From an uncultured Opitutia bacterium (GTDB lineage Bacteria > Verrucomicrobiota > Verrucomicrobiia > Opitutales > Opitutaceae): a stretch of DNA of 36,717 nucleotides. Location of the stretch: NCBI GenBank assembly GCA_903896015.1, contig CAITWF010000010.1, forward strand, positions 1 to 36,717, read 5' to 3'. Positions 1 to 8,067 of the stretch are shown here, piece by piece (positions within the stretch are counted from its first letter, which is position 1; the number at the start of each line of letters is the position of its first letter). Made by a program: the position numbers and the translations under genes. The notes under the pieces are model-generated. The model did not search any database. It was not told where the DNA came from and was given only the letters and a program-made list of their open reading frames with translations.

Positions 1-1
1 C

Positions 2-169
2 CGGCACGGGCAAGGCCTTCAACCCCGCGAGATCGAGGACCGAGCGGAGCAAGCCGACGGTCTGGCGCAACGGCAGCCGATAGACCTGCTGGAGCACCAG
101 CCCGAGCGTGATCACGCTCGTCCGGATACTCGAGCGGCCTGGCTTACGCGCAAACTCACCAGCTCGCAC
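2..169 (-). pseudogene. IS5-type transposase fragment, cut by window start
   Basis: Read on the minus strand from about 169 down to 2, the frame is open and runs off the window edge. The translation contains GLVLQQVYRLPLRQTVGLL followed by RSVLDLAGLKALPVP. This matches the N-terminal helical region of IS5-family DDE transposases, where a stretch ending in LPLRQTxGL is followed by LxLLGLxxPVPD. None of the catalytic DDE residues fall inside the visible part. The first residues of the family are missing, because sequence to the right of about 170 belongs to a tnpB gene on the opposite strand. It is therefore a 5'-truncated relic, or an insertion whose edge lies at about 120-170. The GTG at 169 is only the first possible start, not a believed one. 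The family assignment is from remembered motifs and is fairly firm; the exact subgroup is unknown. Confidence 0.55.
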
Positions 170-171
170 GG

Positions 172-747
172 ATGGTTGTCGGCCGCAACGTGGACTGGAA
201 GCAGGGCGTGGATCTGGGGAAGCGGCAGAACCAGCTGTTCACGTTCCTCCCGCACGGGAAGCTGATCGAGGCGCTGCGCACGAAGTGCCAGCGTGCCGGC
301 ATCGAATTTATCGAGACGGAGGAGTCGTATACGTCCAAGACGGACCATCTTGCCCAAGAGGCGATGGGACCGAAGGCCGCGGATTACCGCTGGCTGGGAT
401 CACGCACCACGCGCGGGTGCTTTCGTTCCAGCGTGGGGTGTGTCCTGCAGGCGGACGTGAATGGCTGCATCGGCCTCGCTCGAAAAGTAGGAGGTGACGA
501 GTGGCTGGCGGGTTTCCGCCGGCGACTCGGAGCTTCTACGGGTGCAAGGCTCGCACCCCGGAAAGTCCCTGTGAATGGAGTCGACCGGCACGCAAGCCCG
601 GTCGCCGGGACCAGGCATTCCCGCTTGGCCTCCCACAGAGCATGGATGAATACGAAAGTTGCGCTGGCCAAGGAAGGGCTCCTGCCCGGCCTCCAGCGGG
701 TCGCTTCCGCGACCCTTATCCCCCAGGCGTTCCCCGTCGCGGCCTAA
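172..747 (+). pseudogene. tnpB: TnpB (IS200/IS605-type) C-terminal remnant
   Basis: The translation begins MVVGRNVDWKQGVDLGKRQNQ and carries TEESYTSK and later ADVNG. These are the RuvC-II glutamate and RuvC-III aspartate regions of TnpB, the RNA-guided nuclease of IS200/IS605 elements. Only about the last 110 family residues are recognisable, up to roughly residue 117 (near 520). The remaining C-terminal stretch is arginine-rich and looks frame-shifted or non-coding. The RuvC-I aspartate and the whole N-terminal domain are absent. Upstream the frame stops at 109-111, and other frames there read as an IS5-type transposase on the other strand. No CxxC zinc ribbon is visible, which is common in the EESYTSK-type subfamily. 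It cannot be an active nuclease as it stands. The 3' end could still preserve an element right end or guide-RNA scaffold. Confidence 0.7.
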
Positions 748-846
748 ACCGCTCCGGGTTCAACTTGGGATTTTGCAACAAAGCCGGTTTGGGCGATTCG
801 CGTCTATTCGCGTGATTTGCGGGGTAAGTTTCTTTTAATCGCGCTT

Positions 847-1434
847 ATGTTCACTGGCATCGTCGAGGAAACGGGCAAAGTCGTCGGATTCATTCAGGAG
901 GCGGCCGCTTGGCGCCTGCAGATTGCCGCGTTCGCCACGCCGGGCGGCGCCGCGCTTGGCGACAGCATCGCTGTCAACGGCTGCTGCCTCACCATCGCGC
1001 AATACGATGCGGAGAATTTTTATTTCGACGTGCTCGAGGAAACGCGTCGCCTCACCAACTTCTCTGCGCTCGCCCCAGGCGCCCCCGTGAACCTTGAGCG
1101 CAGTCTGCGTTTCGACGGCAAGGTCGGCGGCCATTTCGTCACCGGCCACATCGACGGCCTCGGCACGATCGAAGTCCTAGAGCGCCGTGGCGCCGACTCC
1201 TATCTTCGCGTCCGCGCGCCCGCCGGCAGCGGCCGTTATCTGATTCACAAAGGCAGCATCGCGATCGATGGCGTTTCGCTCACGGTCGCGGAAGTCGAGG
1301 GAGACGCCTTTGCCGTGTGGTTGATTCCGACGACCCTGTCGGTCACCAATCTCGGCACCCGTAAGGTCGGCGAATCCGTCAACCTCGAGTTCGATCTCCT
1401 CGGAAAATACGTCGAAAAACTCCTGAAGCGCTGA
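847..1434 (+). CDS. ribE: riboflavin synthase, alpha chain
   Basis: It encodes 195 residues beginning MFTGIVEETG, the signature start of riboflavin synthase. This enzyme dismutates two 6,7-dimethyl-8-ribityllumazine molecules into riboflavin and a pyrimidinedione. The two tandem lumazine-binding repeats are visible: repeat one has GDSIAVNGCCLT and GGHFVTGHIDG, repeat two has GSIAIDGVSLTV. Length is normal for the family (about 195-220). The ATG at 847 was chosen over the in-frame one at 817 because homologues start exactly at MFTGIV and the ten residues before it have no family equivalent. The gene stands alone, with no other rib gene beside it. It converges on the unknown gene at 1471-2277, leaving only 36 bp between them. 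Confidence 0.93.
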   Translation: MFTGIVEETGKVVGFIQEAAAWRLQIAAFATPGGAALGDSIAVNGCCLTIAQYDAENFYFDVLEETRRLTNFSALAPGAPVNLERSLRFDGKVGGHFVTGHIDGLGTIEVLERRGADSYLRVRAPAGSGRYLIHKGSIAIDGVSLTVAEVEGDAFAVWLIPTTLSVTNLGTRKVGESVNLEFDLLGKYVEKLLKR

Positions 1435-1438
1435 GCGC

Positions 1439-1455
1439 GGACGGTCGAGCCGTCC
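1439..1455. terminator. possible hairpin terminator between convergent genes
   Basis: A perfect 6-bp stem (GGACGG at 1439-1444, CCGTCC at 1450-1455) with a 5-base loop lies just after the ribE stop. It sits in the 36-bp gap between convergent genes. There is no T-run, so an intrinsic terminator role is only suggested by position. Confidence 0.25.
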
Positions 1456-1470
1456 CGGCCTGCGATTCGA

Positions 1471-2277
1471 TCAGCTGATCAGGAGCAGCCGGGGCGGATC
1501 GTCTTGTGACGGGGAGGGCGCGCGATGAATGCACGGAGGAACCGGAGCGCCGGGATAATCGCAGGCGATGCGCCAAAAATTGAAGTGGCCGAAGGAGTAG
1601 GGCGGCGCGCCTGCGATTGCAGCATAGTGCAGATCGAAATGATTTTCCTGCAGAAACTCGCGGAATGCCTCGTCGTCGTCGCCACCGTGGAGTGTGAGAA
1701 GTTCGGCGCGGATTTCAGGGACGTCGATTTTGCGGACGGCGTCGTCGTTGCGCAGGCCCTCGCTCGGCGGGCCGTGGTAAGTGCAGAGCCAGGTGTCTGC
1801 GGCGATCGGGGCGCTGTCGGCGTGAAACGAAAACACGTCGGTCCGCACCGGGCTGTCGGTGTCGTCGCGCGAGTAGCCGTGGATAAGGTTGAGCACGGGA
1901 TCGCGGTTGAGGTCGCGGAGGAGACGCAGATCTTCGAGGAGAACGTTGATCGCGGCGCGGGTGGCGGGCTTAAGGACGAAGGATGAGGGCGGAAGGTTGA
2001 GGAGGCATTCGAGCGCGGTGGGTTCGATGCTCGTCAGGCCTTCGTTTTCGGACGGATTCTGGTCGAGCGAGCCCGGCCGGAGAGCATCCAAACCCGGCAT
2101 CAGCAAGTCTGGCGCCCGACGTTGCCGATCGAGGAGTTGCACGACTGAGGCGAAGTCGCCGGAAAGGGTGCGGGGCCAGCAGAGGGCGTTGATGCCGTCG
2201 GCAAACGGGCGGGCGGCGAGCTCGGCGAAACCGGTTACCTCTTTAACACGGAAATAGTCGGGGACCGTGAAGGCCAT
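1471..2277 (-). CDS. conserved hypothetical protein, family unknown
   Basis: It encodes 268 residues with no signal peptide or membrane segment, so it is probably cytoplasmic. I do not recognise a firm family. A central stretch reads SFHADSAPIAADTWLCTYHGPPSEGL. The HxD pair followed by a WLCTYHGP-type strand recalls proteins annotated as DUF1826, which are sometimes compared with iron/2-oxoglutarate folds, but this is a weak impression. The remainder is mixed alpha/beta, with acidic segments and a proline-rich C-terminus (PGAPVPPCIHRAPSPSQDDPP). The codon choice, with G or C in most third positions, supports real coding on this strand rather than on the overlapping plus-strand frames. It is convergent with ribE and is followed upstream by a 450-bp spacer. 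Confidence 0.6.
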   Translation of the reverse strand: MAFTVPDYFRVKEVTGFAELAARPFADGINALCWPRTLSGDFASVVQLLDRQRRAPDLLMPGLDALRPGSLDQNPSENEGLTSIEPTALECLLNLPPSSFVLKPATRAAINVLLEDLRLLRDLNRDPVLNLIHGYSRDDTDSPVRTDVFSFHADSAPIAADTWLCTYHGPPSEGLRNDDAVRKIDVPEIRAELLTLHGGDDDEAFREFLQENHFDLHYAAIAGAPPYSFGHFNFWRIACDYPGAPVPPCIHRAPSPSQDDPPRLLLIS

Positions 2278-2369
2278 GCGATCGGGACGAGCAATAGAAG
2301 AACTCAGCTCGGACTAAGCGAAGAACCAGAAAAACGACCGGGCGCGAACGACGCGAGACGCGGCACGAT

Positions 2370-2525
2370 TCACTCTGACTTCGGGGCCGCCTTCGCTTCG
2401 CTGGCTTTCTTTGCATGCTTGGCCGTGAGCGCGGGCTTGATGAACTTCGATTGGGTAAGCTGATTCCGCTGAAAACGCCGGCCGAGCTTCTGGTCTTTGA
2501 TCGTTGGCAGATATTTTGCGCCCAT
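2370..2525 (-). CDS. possible small basic protein (51 aa)
   Basis: This minus-strand frame gives MGAKYLPTIKDQKLGRRF and ends in a lysine/alanine-rich tail (AKHAKKASEAKAAPKSE). Third codon positions are mostly G or C, as in neighbouring real genes, which is the main reason to list it. The frame stays open for a further 160 codons upstream, but that part runs antisense into the glycosylase gene and is probably not coding. No clear ribosome-binding site precedes the ATG. The product would be strongly basic, and no family is recognised. The rest of the 2278-2730 spacer shows only the inverted repeat listed separately. Confidence 0.3.
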   Translation of the reverse strand: MGAKYLPTIKDQKLGRRFQRNQLTQSKFIKPALTAKHAKKASEAKAAPKSE

Positions 2526-2572
2526 GCCGCAAGGCGGACGGGGTTTGGCGTCGCGGGCAACCTGAATCTTTG

Positions 2573-2630
2573 GCTCACACCGAAGCGCGGAGATCGCGGG
2601 GGCGGAATATTGCGCGTTCGCGGTGTGAGC
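2573..2630. repeat. 10-bp perfect inverted repeat
   Basis: GCTCACACCG at 2573-2582 is mirrored exactly by CGGTGTGAGC at 2621-2630, about 100 bp before the glycosylase start. The inner flanks (AAGCGCG and CGCGTT) pair further with a one-base offset, so a longer imperfect stem with a loop of about 25 bases is possible. It could be a leader hairpin or an operator; the sequence does not decide. Confidence 0.4.
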
Positions 2631-2730
2631 AGACGCTGTGGTTTGAGCGTGTTGGGGCGGCTTCTGCCAGGCAAGTGCCCTGCGGCGAGTCCACTGTTTT
2701 TTACTCGTCTCTGGCAGGGCCTGACAGACG

Positions 2731-3753
2731 ATGGATGCATCAAGTCCCTGCATGCGAGCTGCACTCAACGCATTGACCGATGAACTTCGCCGCCTCAAGT
2801 CGGCGGGCGTGAAGACTGTTGCCGTGTCGGAAGAGTCGGTCGCGGTTCTGAGGCGGGTGATCGCGGCGCGGACGGGGCAGCGAGCGACGGCGGGCGTTTC
2901 TCCTGTCGCGACGACGACGACGAGCCCGACGTTTTCCGTGAGGCCAGTATCGCGCGCGGAAAGCCGGCCGGCGAACATCGAGCGCGCGGCCGCGGAGGTC
3001 GCGGCCTTCATACCCTACCAGCCGCCGCCCTCGGTCCGTGCGACGGCCGCAGTGGTGAAGGCGTCGAGTGCGGCGCTGATCCCCGCGCCGCCTGCGGTGG
3101 CGTTGCCGGCGGGTGACAAACAGACGAAGTGGGATGCGCTCGTCGCCCTCGTGCAAAACGATTCGGTGTGCAAACAGCACCTGCGGCCGGGAAAAAAAGT
3201 CGTGCTCGGGGTCGGTAACCTCGACGCGAAGATTATGTTTGTCGGCGAAGCACCGGGCGCGGAGGAAGAATTGCAGGGCGAACCGTTTGTCGGACCGGCA
3301 GGTCAGTTGCTCACCAAAATGATTCAGGCGATGGGGCTGAAGCGGAGCGAGGTCTATATTGGCAACATCATGAACTGGCGACCGGAGCTGCCGGTGAGTG
3401 GCGGCGGCGAGCAATTCGGTAACCGCCCGCCGACCGAGGAGGAGATGCGCTACTGCCTGCCGTTTTTGCGCGCGCAGATCGAGGTGGTCGCGCCAGACCT
3501 GCTCGTCGCCCTTGGATCGACGGCGGCACAGGGGCTGCTCGGGTTTGGCACGTTCAAGGCGCTCGGCGAGGTCCGCGGGCGCTGGCGCGAGTTTGCCGGC
3601 AAGCCACTCATGATCACCTACCATCCCAGCTACATTTTGCGCAACCAGTCGAACCGCTCGAAGCGGATGATCTGGGAGGACCTTTTGCAGGTGATGGAGC
3701 GGGCGGCGCTGCCGATCTCGGACAAGCAGCGGGGATTCTTTTTGGACAAATGA
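2731..3753 (+). CDS. family-4-like uracil-DNA glycosylase, Fe-S ligands partly lost
   Basis: It encodes 340 residues: a long low-complexity N-terminal extension (1-130, rich in A, P, T and V), then a family-4 uracil-DNA glycosylase domain (about 133-325). The enzyme removes uracil from DNA at the start of base-excision repair. Motif A is GEAPGAEEE at 172-180, with [12 protein letters not shown] after it; motif B is YHPSYILRN at 297-305. In classical family-4 enzymes four cysteines hold a 4Fe-4S cluster. Here the equivalent positions read Cys147, His150 (CKQH instead of CxxC), Trp216 (MNWRP instead of KCRP) and Cys242. Two ligands are therefore replaced, and the cluster is probably absent or altered. 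The start at 2731 is the first ATG; 2752 is an alternative. The stop overlaps the opgG start (ATGA), so the two are probably co-transcribed. Confidence 0.85.
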   Translation: MDASSPCMRAALNALTDELRRLKSAGVKTVAVSEESVAVLRRVIAARTGQRATAGVSPVATTTTSPTFSVRPVSRAESRPANIERAAAEVAAFIPYQPPPSVRATAAVVKASSAALIPAPPAVALPAGDKQTKWDALVALVQNDSVCKQHLRPGKKVVLGVGNLDAKIMFVGEAPGAEEELQGEPFVGPAGQLLTKMIQAMGLKRSEVYIGNIMNWRPELPVSGGGEQFGNRPPTEEEMRYCLPFLRAQIEVVAPDLLVALGSTAAQGLLGFGTFKALGEVRGRWREFAGKPLMITYHPSYILRNQSNRSKRMIWEDLLQVMERAALPISDKQRGFFLDK

Positions 3754-5279
3754 AAATGCTTAACCCGCGGGCGCGCCTTTTTTACCTTTGTTTTTTCGCG
3801 GTGTTGTTCGCACTCGCGCCGATCGTTCGCGCGCGCGCGGCGGATGAAATGTTCGACTTTGAGACGCTCCGCTACCGCGCGAAGCTGCTCGCGGCGAAAC
3901 CCTACGCGGTGCCGAAGCCGCGCGTGCCCGAGTGGCTGCTCAAGCTGAGCTACGATCAGCACCGTTTTATCAACTTCGAGGACGCGCGCGCGGTGTGGCG
4001 CGGCGAGAAGCGGAATTTCCAACTCGAATTTTTCCATCCGGGATTCCTGTTCAACCGCACCGTGCAGCTCTCGGAACTGGTCGAAAAGCGCGTCGAGCCG
4101 ATCGCGTTTGATCCGCATCTTTTTCGCTACGATCAAAAGCTGAAAGTCGGCGAACTGCCGGCGACGATGGGCTACGCGGGCTTCAAGCTGATGTATCCCC
4201 TCAATCAGCCGAACGACGAACTCGGCGCGTTCCTCGGCGCGAGTTATTTCCGGCTCCTCTGCCAGAAGGCGGTCTACGGCCTCTCGGCGCGCGGACTCGC
4301 GCTCAACACCGCCGAGCCGGGCGGAGAAGAGTTTCCAGTCTTCACCGATTTCTGGATCGAGCGGCCGGCCGTCGGCGCGAGGACGATCGTGATCTATGCG
4401 CTGCTCGACAGCCCGAGCGTGGCGGGGGCGTATCGATTTACGATCACGCCGGGTGCTGACACGGTGGCGCAGGTGCGCGCGGCAGTTTACGGCCGGCAGG
4501 GCGTGAAGACGTTCGGCATCGCGCCGCTCACGAGCATGTTTTGGCACGGCGAAAACTCGAACGCGCCGACCGATGACTTTCGCCCCGAGGTACATGACTC
4601 GGACGGCCTGATGATGTTTACGGGCGCGGGCGAATGGCTGTGGCGGCCGCTTACGAACCCGCGCGCGATGCGCGTCACGGCGTTTGGCGATGAGAACCCG
4701 CGCGCCTTCGGCCTCGTGCAGCGCGATCGAAAATTCGACAGCTACCAGGATCTCGAGGCGGCGTATCACCAGCGGCCGAGCGCGTGGGTCGAGCCGATCG
4801 GGCAGTGGGGCCGGGGCAGCGTGCGACTCGTGGAACTGCCGACGCCGGACGAGACGAACGATAACATCGTGGTCTTCTGGGCGCCCGAGAAATTGCCGCC
4901 GCCCGGCGAGCCGGTGGAATTTGAGTATCGGCTGCACTGGTTCCTCGATCAGATCCAGCCGCCGGCCGGCCGCGCGATCGCCACGCGCCTCGGCCGATCA
5001 AAGACGCACGAGCCCGACCTCGAGCGCTTCGTAATCGATTTTGACGGAAATTATCTCAGCAAGCAAAGCGCGGATCCGGCGATCGAGCCGGTCGTGACGG
5101 TGGGCGAGGGCGCGAAGCTCACGTATGCGGCAGTGCAAAAGAATCCGTTCAACGGCACGTGGCGCGTCGCGTTTTCGATCCGGCCCGATGGCACGGGGCG
5201 GCCAATTGAGCTGCGGTGTTTTTTGCGGAAACCGCCGCACGTGCTGACGGAAACGTGGTCTTATCTCTGGCAGCCGTGA
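3750..5279 (+). CDS. opgG: periplasmic glucan biosynthesis protein OpgG/MdoG
   Basis: It encodes 509 residues, the normal length for OpgG. A signal peptide is clear: MKMLNPRAR, then a hydrophobic stretch and cleavage near ARA-ADEM at about residue 30. The mature protein begins FDFETLRYRAKLLAAKPY, typical of the family, and continues with GFLFNRTVQL, SYFRLLCQ and FWIERP. OpgG acts in the periplasm on the backbone of osmoregulated periplasmic glucans, probably adding beta-1,6 branches to the beta-1,2 chain made by OpgH. The start codon overlaps the stop of the glycosylase gene. An in-frame ATG at 3756 is an equally possible start. Sixteen bases separate it from the next gene, and opgH follows, so 3750-8049 reads as one operon. 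Confidence 0.93.
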   Translation: MKMLNPRARLFYLCFFAVLFALAPIVRARAADEMFDFETLRYRAKLLAAKPYAVPKPRVPEWLLKLSYDQHRFINFEDARAVWRGEKRNFQLEFFHPGFLFNRTVQLSELVEKRVEPIAFDPHLFRYDQKLKVGELPATMGYAGFKLMYPLNQPNDELGAFLGASYFRLLCQKAVYGLSARGLALNTAEPGGEEFPVFTDFWIERPAVGARTIVIYALLDSPSVAGAYRFTITPGADTVAQVRAAVYGRQGVKTFGIAPLTSMFWHGENSNAPTDDFRPEVHDSDGLMMFTGAGEWLWRPLTNPRAMRVTAFGDENPRAFGLVQRDRKFDSYQDLEAAYHQRPSAWVEPIGQWGRGSVRLVELPTPDETNDNIVVFWAPEKLPPPGEPVEFEYRLHWFLDQIQPPAGRAIATRLGRSKTHEPDLERFVIDFDGNYLSKQSADPAIEPVVTVGEGAKLTYAAVQKNPFNGTWRVAFSIRPDGTGRPIELRCFLRKPPHVLTETWSYLWQP

Positions 5280-5295
5280 TTTACGGCGGCGCACG

Positions 5296-5889
5296 ATGAC
5301 GGATCTGCCACCACCCAAATTGACCGGAGCCTTTCGGCCCAAAACCGGCACGATGGAGGCGTGGAACGCCGCTTACGTGCGCGTCGAGGACTACCTGCGG
5401 GCGCACCGCATTCACAACCGCCTGCATCAGAGCCGGCTCATTCAACAAATCCTGGAGCGCGCCGCGCGCCGCCACGAGGCCGATCCGTCGCGCGAGCCGA
5501 CGACGCTCGCGGCCGAGGAGACGGAGGCGATGATCGATCTCTGGTTTGCGGAGGTGTTGGGCGTGCGCGATCAACCGCACGAGCGCATCGCGATCGATGG
5601 GCGGGTGGCGCTGCTGCTGTGCGACGGCCCGCAGAAGTGGCCGTATGCGTTTCTCGACGAGAAACAAATCCCGGAAGATTTTGCGAAGGCGATGCGGACC
5701 GGGGTGATCGAAGCGGGCCCTGACATGACGGTGTCGAGCATGGTGCCGCGTCCGATCGACCTCGGTTTGATCACGGAGGCAGCCGGCGAAACGCTCGAAC
5801 AGATCGAGCGCTGGCCGATCGTGCGCGCGCTGTTGCTGTGGCTGCTGTTTGCCGCGGTGCTCGGCGGCATCTTTTACGCGACGCGCTGA
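5296..5889 (+). CDS. unknown protein with C-terminal membrane anchor, between opgG and opgH
   Basis: It encodes 197 residues. The first 170 look soluble and charged (EAWNAAYVRVEDYLRAHRIH, then TLAAEETEAMIDLWFAEVLG), and a single hydrophobic segment (ALLLWLLFAAVLGGIFY) lies at the extreme C-terminus. The likely topology is a cytoplasmic domain with a tail anchor. It sits 16 bp after opgG and 6 bp before opgH on the same strand. The OpgH here starts directly at its first membrane helix and lacks the cytoplasmic N-terminal region of about 120 residues seen in proteobacterial OpgH. The segment ending in MTVSSMVPRPID faintly recalls the PP..R...VPEPWRTN stretch of that missing region. I infer that it may be the detached N-terminal module of OpgH. 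No database family was recognised. Confidence 0.75.
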   Translation: MTDLPPPKLTGAFRPKTGTMEAWNAAYVRVEDYLRAHRIHNRLHQSRLIQQILERAARRHEADPSREPTTLAAEETEAMIDLWFAEVLGVRDQPHERIAIDGRVALLLCDGPQKWPYAFLDEKQIPEDFAKAMRTGVIEAGPDMTVSSMVPRPIDLGLITEAAGETLEQIERWPIVRALLLWLLFAAVLGGIFYATR

Positions 5890-5895
5890 TCCGCC

Positions 5896-8049
5896 ATGCA
5901 GATTCGTCTCGCGGAAAAAATGGATTCGCGCCGGCTCGATCGGCGGCGATTTCTCTTTTTCTCGGGTATCTTCGGGCTGACGAGTCTGGCGACGTGGTTC
6001 ATGGCGGACTTGCTGTGGCGCGACGGCATCACCGGCCTCGAGATCGCGCTTCTGATCCTGTTCGTGATTTTGTTCGCGCACATTGCGACGGGGTTTTGCA
6101 CGGCCCTCGTCGGTTTTTATGTGATCAATCGCGGTGGCGACAGCTCGCGCATTACGGCCACGCTGCCGCCAGGCGAGGACTGGCCGCTGGCCTCGACGGC
6201 GGTGATAATGCCGGCGTTCAATGAGGATGTGTCGCGCGTCTTCGAAGGGCTGCGTGTGGTCTACCGCTCGGTGCAAGAGACAAAGAAGCTGGAGCACTTT
6301 GATTTCTTCGTGCTCAGCGACTCAAACCAACCGAACCAGTGGATTCAAGAGGAGGTCGCATGGCTCGAGCTTTGCAAACAAGTGGGCGGCTTCGGGAAAA
6401 TCTTCTATCGGAAGCGCCGTCACGCGATCAATAAAAAGGCCGGAAACGTGGCGGACTTCCTGCGGCGGTGGGGCAAAAGCTACCGCTACATGATCGTGCT
6501 CGATGCGGATTCGATCATGACGGGCCGCGCTATGGTCGAGTTGGTGGCGCTGATGGAGAAAAATCCGCAGGTCGGTTTGATCCAGACGGCGCCGCGCATA
6601 GTGAACGGCGAGACGCTATTCGCGCGCGTGCAGAGTTTCGCGAGCCGGCTCTACAGCCCGCTGTTTCTCGCCGGACTCAACTACTGGCAGCAGCACGAGG
6701 GAAATTTCTGGGGCCACAACGCCGTCGTGCGCATCCAGCCGTTCATGGATCACTGCTCGCTACCAGAGTTGCCGGGCCGCGAGCCGTTTGGCGGGCGGAT
6801 ACTCTCGCACGATTTCGTCGAGGCGGCGCTGATGCGCAAGGCGGGCTGGGCGGTGTGGCTCGCGGGCGACATTGAGGGCACTTACGAGGAGGGCCCGCCG
6901 ACGCTGATCGATTCGGCGAAACGCGACCGCCGGTGGTGTCAGGGCAATATGCAGCATGCGTGGTTGCTCACGACCCGCGGGTTTCGCGCAGCCAGCCGAT
7001 TTCATTTGCTGATGGGTGTGATGGGTTACCTTTCTTCACCGCTGTGGCTGCTGTTCATGCTACTCAGCACGATTCAGGTATTCTCGCTCGTGACGTCGCC
7101 CGTCTTGCTGAACGGCGCTGAAAAGTTTGAAGACGTGACGTCGCTCTTCGGCTACATGATCAAGGTTCCCGAGGCGCTGACGCTCTTTGCGCTCACGATG
7201 CTCGTGATCTTCGTGCCGAAGATTGTGAGCGTGGTCGTAACGCTGGGCAACACGGTGGAGGCGGAGAAATTCGGCGGCAAGCGCCGGCTCGTGGTGAGTG
7301 CACTGCTCGAGACGTTGCTCTCGACTCTGCTCGCGCCGATCAACATGGCGTTCAACTCGAAATTCGTGCTCGTGACGTTGCTCGGGCAGGGCGTGTCGTG
7401 GGTCACGCAAAAACGCGGGGCGGATGACGACGGCACCGACTGGCGTGAAGCGATCATCACGCACGGCGGGCAGACCTTTTTCGGGCTCGTGTGGGGCGTG
7501 TCGTCGTGGATTTTACTACCGAGCTTTTTCTGGTGGCTCTCGCCGGTGATCGCGGGACTGGTGCTGTCGGTGCCACTCTCGATTTTGTTGAGCAAAGCGC
7601 GCGTCGGCCGCCGCGCGCGGCAGATTGGATTGTTTCTCACGCCGGAGGAAACGCACCCGCCCTATGAGTTGAAGCGGCTCGAGCAAAACCTCGCAGAGTG
7701 CTACCGCCACCTCGCACCGCTCAAGCCGCTTCGCGCGGACTACGGCCTGCTGCAAGCCGTGCTCGATCCGTATGTAAACGCGATGCATGTCGCGCTGCTG
7801 CGGCAGCGGCGCAGGAGCGAGGAGGCCCAGGAGTGGCTGGTGCAGTTGCGCGAGCGGTTGCTGCGCGACGGGCCGGCGAAATTCACTCCGAAGGAGAAAA
7901 TGGCGCTGCTCCTAGATGCCGACTCGATGATCTGGCTGCACCGCGAATTGTGGAGCGTGCCGGCCGATGCGCTTGCCGAGTGGTGGCGGCTGGCGATGCG
8001 CCAATACAACGTGCTCACCACCGCGCCGACGACAGCGCTCTATCGCTGA
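5896..8049 (+). CDS. opgH: glucans biosynthesis glucosyltransferase OpgH/MdoH
   Basis: It encodes 717 residues, shorter than proteobacterial OpgH (about 850). This inner-membrane family-2 glycosyltransferase polymerises UDP-glucose into the beta-1,2-glucan backbone and moves it to the periplasm. Visible features: two N-terminal membrane helices (about 18-38 and 47-75); glycosyltransferase A-fold motifs LSDSN (Asp141) and LDADSIM (Asp202 and Asp204); SHDFVEAAL (Asp305); and RDRRWCQGN at 342-350, the QxxRW-type motif. Several further helices follow from about 365 to 560, then a soluble tail. Homology to the family begins almost at residue 15, so the usual cytoplasmic N-terminal region is absent here. 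It may be encoded by the preceding gene. Last gene of the operon; 18 bp separate it from the convergent hpt gene. Confidence 0.93.
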   Translation: MQIRLAEKMDSRRLDRRRFLFFSGIFGLTSLATWFMADLLWRDGITGLEIALLILFVILFAHIATGFCTALVGFYVINRGGDSSRITATLPPGEDWPLASTAVIMPAFNEDVSRVFEGLRVVYRSVQETKKLEHFDFFVLSDSNQPNQWIQEEVAWLELCKQVGGFGKIFYRKRRHAINKKAGNVADFLRRWGKSYRYMIVLDADSIMTGRAMVELVALMEKNPQVGLIQTAPRIVNGETLFARVQSFASRLYSPLFLAGLNYWQQHEGNFWGHNAVVRIQPFMDHCSLPELPGREPFGGRILSHDFVEAALMRKAGWAVWLAGDIEGTYEEGPPTLIDSAKRDRRWCQGNMQHAWLLTTRGFRAASRFHLLMGVMGYLSSPLWLLFMLLSTIQVFSLVTSPVLLNGAEKFEDVTSLFGYMIKVPEALTLFALTMLVIFVPKIVSVVVTLGNTVEAEKFGGKRRLVVSALLETLLSTLLAPINMAFNSKFVLVTLLGQGVSWVTQKRGADDDGTDWREAIITHGGQTFFGLVWGVSSWILLPSFFWWLSPVIAGLVLSVPLSILLSKARVGRRARQIGLFLTPEETHPPYELKRLEQNLAECYRHLAPLKPLRADYGLLQAVLDPYVNAMHVALLRQRRRSEEAQEWLVQLRERLLRDGPAKFTPKEKMALLLDADSMIWLHRELWSVPADALAEWWRLAMRQYNVLTTAPTTALYR

Positions 8050-8067
8050 GCGGGAAACACGCCGCAC

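Noticed and set aside
1469-1480. 12-bp perfect palindrome GATCAGCTGATC
   Set aside because: It overlaps the stop of the unknown gene and is short enough to be chance; no supporting context.
5281-6297. 338-codon minus-strand frame across the opgG/opgH middle gene
   Set aside because: Arg/His/Gln-rich antisense reading; the plus strand has well-spaced operon genes with normal composition.
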